A stretch of DNA of 6,694 nucleotides from JAUVXJ01 sp034430275 (lineage in GTDB: Bacteria; Chloroflexota; Anaerolineae; UBA7937; B3-Chlor), in assembly GCA_034430275.1 (NCBI GenBank), contig DAOUEW010000360.1, positions 1-6,694 on the forward strand, in the 5' to 3' direction. A model generated the notes under the pieces. That model saw only the letters and a program-made list of their open reading frames with translations. It ran no database searches and was not told the DNA's origin. Numbering within the stretch: the stretch's first letter is position 1; the number at the start of each line of letters is the position of its first letter. Positions 5,512 through 6,694 of the stretch are shown piece by piece. Made by a program: the position numbers and the translations under genes.

Positions 5512-6054
5512 GTGGGACGGAGTCCGGGACTGGGAGGCTCCCGCGACCGTCGAGAGTCGCCCACCTATCTGGTGATCGGGCGCGTCTTGGGTCCTCACGG
5601 GGTCAAGGGGGAGGTACAGGTCGAGATCCTGACCGACTTCCCGGAGCGCTTTGATCTGCTCCAGAGGGTGTACCTCGGTGAGGAACTCGACGCTGTGGCT
5701 GTGGAAGGATGCCGGACGCGCGGGGGGAAGGCTCTCCTCAGACTCGAGGGTTGTGACAGTCGGGATGAGGCTCGCAAGTTGTGCGGTCAGTTGGTCCAGG
5801 TACCGGTCGACGAGGCCGTGCCTCTGGGAGAAGACGAGTACTACCTGCACGAGATCGAGGGGCTCGAGGCGAGGACAACGGAGGGAGAGTACCTGGGCCA
5901 CGTCGTGGAGGTGATCGAGACAGGCAGCAACGACGTCTACGTGGTCAGGAATGGGCGACAGGAGATACTCATCCCGGCGCTCTCGGACGTGGTGATCAAG
6001 GTGGATCTCGAGGCGGGACGGATCGAGGTGCGCCTCCCCGAGGGGTTGCGGTGA
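5512..6054 (+). CDS. rimM: 16S rRNA processing/ribosome maturation factor RimM
   Basis: Assembly factor that binds the 30S subunit through uS19 and helps fold the 3' (head) domain of 16S rRNA. The predicted protein has 180 residues, normal for the family. The N-terminal RimM domain has YLVIGRVLGPHGVKGEVQV at 19-37, including the conserved G-x3-G-x2-G-x2-GE pattern. It is followed by the PRC-barrel domain from about 108, with DEYYLHEIEGLEA, then GHVVEVIETGSNDVYVV at 129-145 and ILIPALSDVV at 152-161. The GTG at 5512 starts directly after the khpA stop, with GGAG (5499-5502) inside khpA 9 bases before it. About 17 extra residues precede the conserved start of the domain; no better start is seen. 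RimM works on the subunit that contains S16, which fits the gene order. Confidence 0.95.
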   Translation: MGRSPGLGGSRDRRESPTYLVIGRVLGPHGVKGEVQVEILTDFPERFDLLQRVYLGEELDAVAVEGCRTRGGKALLRLEGCDSRDEARKLCGQLVQVPVDEAVPLGEDEYYLHEIEGLEARTTEGEYLGHVVEVIETGSNDVYVVRNGRQEILIPALSDVVIKVDLEAGRIEVRLPEGLR

Positions 6055-6105
6055 GAGCCGGGGCGCTTCAGCCCTCTCGCTGAGAGAGTGTGAAAGGACC
6101 TGGTA
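6055..6105 (+). other. rimM-dprA spacer
   Basis: 51 bases with a small stem CTCTC (6074-6078) / GAGAG (6082-6086) and a 3-base loop, without a T-run, followed by the dprA ribosome binding site AAGGA (6094-6098). Probably internal to the operon; no terminator or promoter is supported. Confidence 0.4.
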
Positions 6106-6694
6106 TTGACCGAGGTCAAGTACTGGATCGGACTCAATATCGTATCCGGGATAGGGCCAGCACGATTCAAGAGACTGCTGGCATACTTCGGCGATCCCGG
6201 CACTGCCTGGCACGCTAGCGCAGCAGAGCTCCAGTCGGCGGGACTGGACTCGGGATCCACGGGGTCCTTGCTGGCGGCGAGACAGAAGCTGGATCCGGAC
6301 GAGGAGCTAAAGCGCGTACGTGCAGAAGGCGCCCAGGCTATCACCTGGGAGGACGAACGGTATCCCCCTCGGCTGCTCCAGATTCACGACGCCCCTCCTG
6401 TACTCTACGTCAAGGGTGAGATCGAGCCTCGGGACGAATGGGCGGTGGCGGTGGTGGGCACGCGCACTGCTACCCGGTACGGCAAGCAGATCGTAGAAGA
6501 GATTGCGGGGGACCTGGCACGCGGCGGCATAACCGTGGTCAGCGGTCTGGCCAGAGGTATCGATTCTCTGGGTCATCGGGCAGCTCTGCGGGCTGGAGGA
6601 CGGACCATCGCCGTGCTGGGATGTGGCATAGACATCGTCTATCCCTCCGAGCATCGGGACCTGGCCAGGAGCGTGGTGGAGAAGGGAGCCCTGG
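6106..6694 (+). CDS. dprA: DNA-processing protein DprA (Smf), 5' part only
   Basis: Binds incoming single-stranded DNA during natural transformation and loads RecA on it; present also in many bacteria not known to be competent. The first 196 codons are present and the gene runs off the right edge. The N-terminal helix-hairpin-helix-like region contains GLNIVSGIGPARFKRLL at 9-25. The Rossmann-like DprA core follows with VAVVGTRTATRYG at 114-126, VVSGLARGID at 144-153 and TIAVLGCGIDIVYP at 167-180. The start is a TTG at 6106, with AAGGA 7 bases before it. An in-frame TGA at 6091-6093 excludes any earlier start, and no ATG or GTG occurs before the conserved HhH region. The gene sits where trmD usually follows rimM. 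Confidence 0.93.
   Translation, partial: MTEVKYWIGLNIVSGIGPARFKRLLAYFGDPGTAWHASAAELQSAGLDSGSTGSLLAARQKLDPDEELKRVRAEGAQAITWEDERYPPRLLQIHDAPPVLYVKGEIEPRDEWAVAVVGTRTATRYGKQIVEEIAGDLARGGITVVSGLARGIDSLGHRAALRAGGRTIAVLGCGIDIVYPSEHRDLARSVVEKGAL

Noticed and set aside
5532..5542. GGGAG-G-CTCCC inverted repeat near the start of rimM
   Set aside because: The one-base centre leaves only a 4-base-pair RNA stem; likely chance in GC-rich coding sequence.
6106..6140. TTGACC at 6106 as the -35 of an internal promoter
   Set aside because: No -10-like hexamer lies 16-18 bases downstream; the nearest AT-rich hexamer is 23 bases away, and the site is inside dprA codons.
5245..6213. 322-codon open frame antisense to khpA, rimM and the dprA start
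   Set aside because: It lies opposite three confidently identified genes; long antisense frames arise from the codon bias of GC-rich genes. Its sequence shows no recognisable domain.

Overview
The window is a GC-rich stretch of bacterial chromosome carrying core housekeeping genes. The gene content (hpt, tilS, ffh, rpsP, khpA, rimM, dprA) is universal bacterial, and there are no phage, transposon or CRISPR signatures. High GC, GTG/TTG starts, a KhpA-type KH protein between rpsP and rimM, and dprA directly after rimM suggest an uncultivated lineage outside Proteobacteria. Chloroflexota is my best guess, but this is inference and not firm.

Left part (1-2879). The 5' end of hpt (hypoxanthine phosphoribosyltransferase) runs leftwards off the edge. 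It is followed by a 349-base divergent intergenic region with a good sigma70-type promoter for each direction. Next is mscS (mechanosensitive channel) on the + strand, meeting tilS (tRNA-Ile lysidine synthetase, - strand) tail to tail with 2 bases between the stop codons. Read on the - strand, this is the widespread tilS-hpt(-ftsH) order with an oppositely oriented mscS between the two genes.

Middle (2880-3164). A second divergent intergenic region carries a tilS promoter embedded in a perfect TGTGAT-N3-ATCACA palindrome and a very good ffh promoter followed by a leader with a GC-rich hairpin. Three of the four promoters called use the same -10 hexamer, TAGAAT.

Right part (3165-6694). A co-directional cluster ffh - rpsP - khpA - rimM - dprA (dprA cut by the edge) covers protein targeting (Ffh), the small subunit (bS16), RNA chaperoning (KhpA), 30S maturation (RimM) and DNA uptake/recombination (DprA). 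The usual trmD-rplS pair is not found after rimM.

The most notable observation is that rpsP encodes 197 residues. A normal S16 core is joined by a Pro/Ala/Glu-rich linker to a domain that closely resembles the C-terminal DNA-binding domain of RNA polymerase alpha (alpha-CTD), with most of the known DNA-contact positions kept. This would be a ribosomal protein-transcription factor domain fusion.
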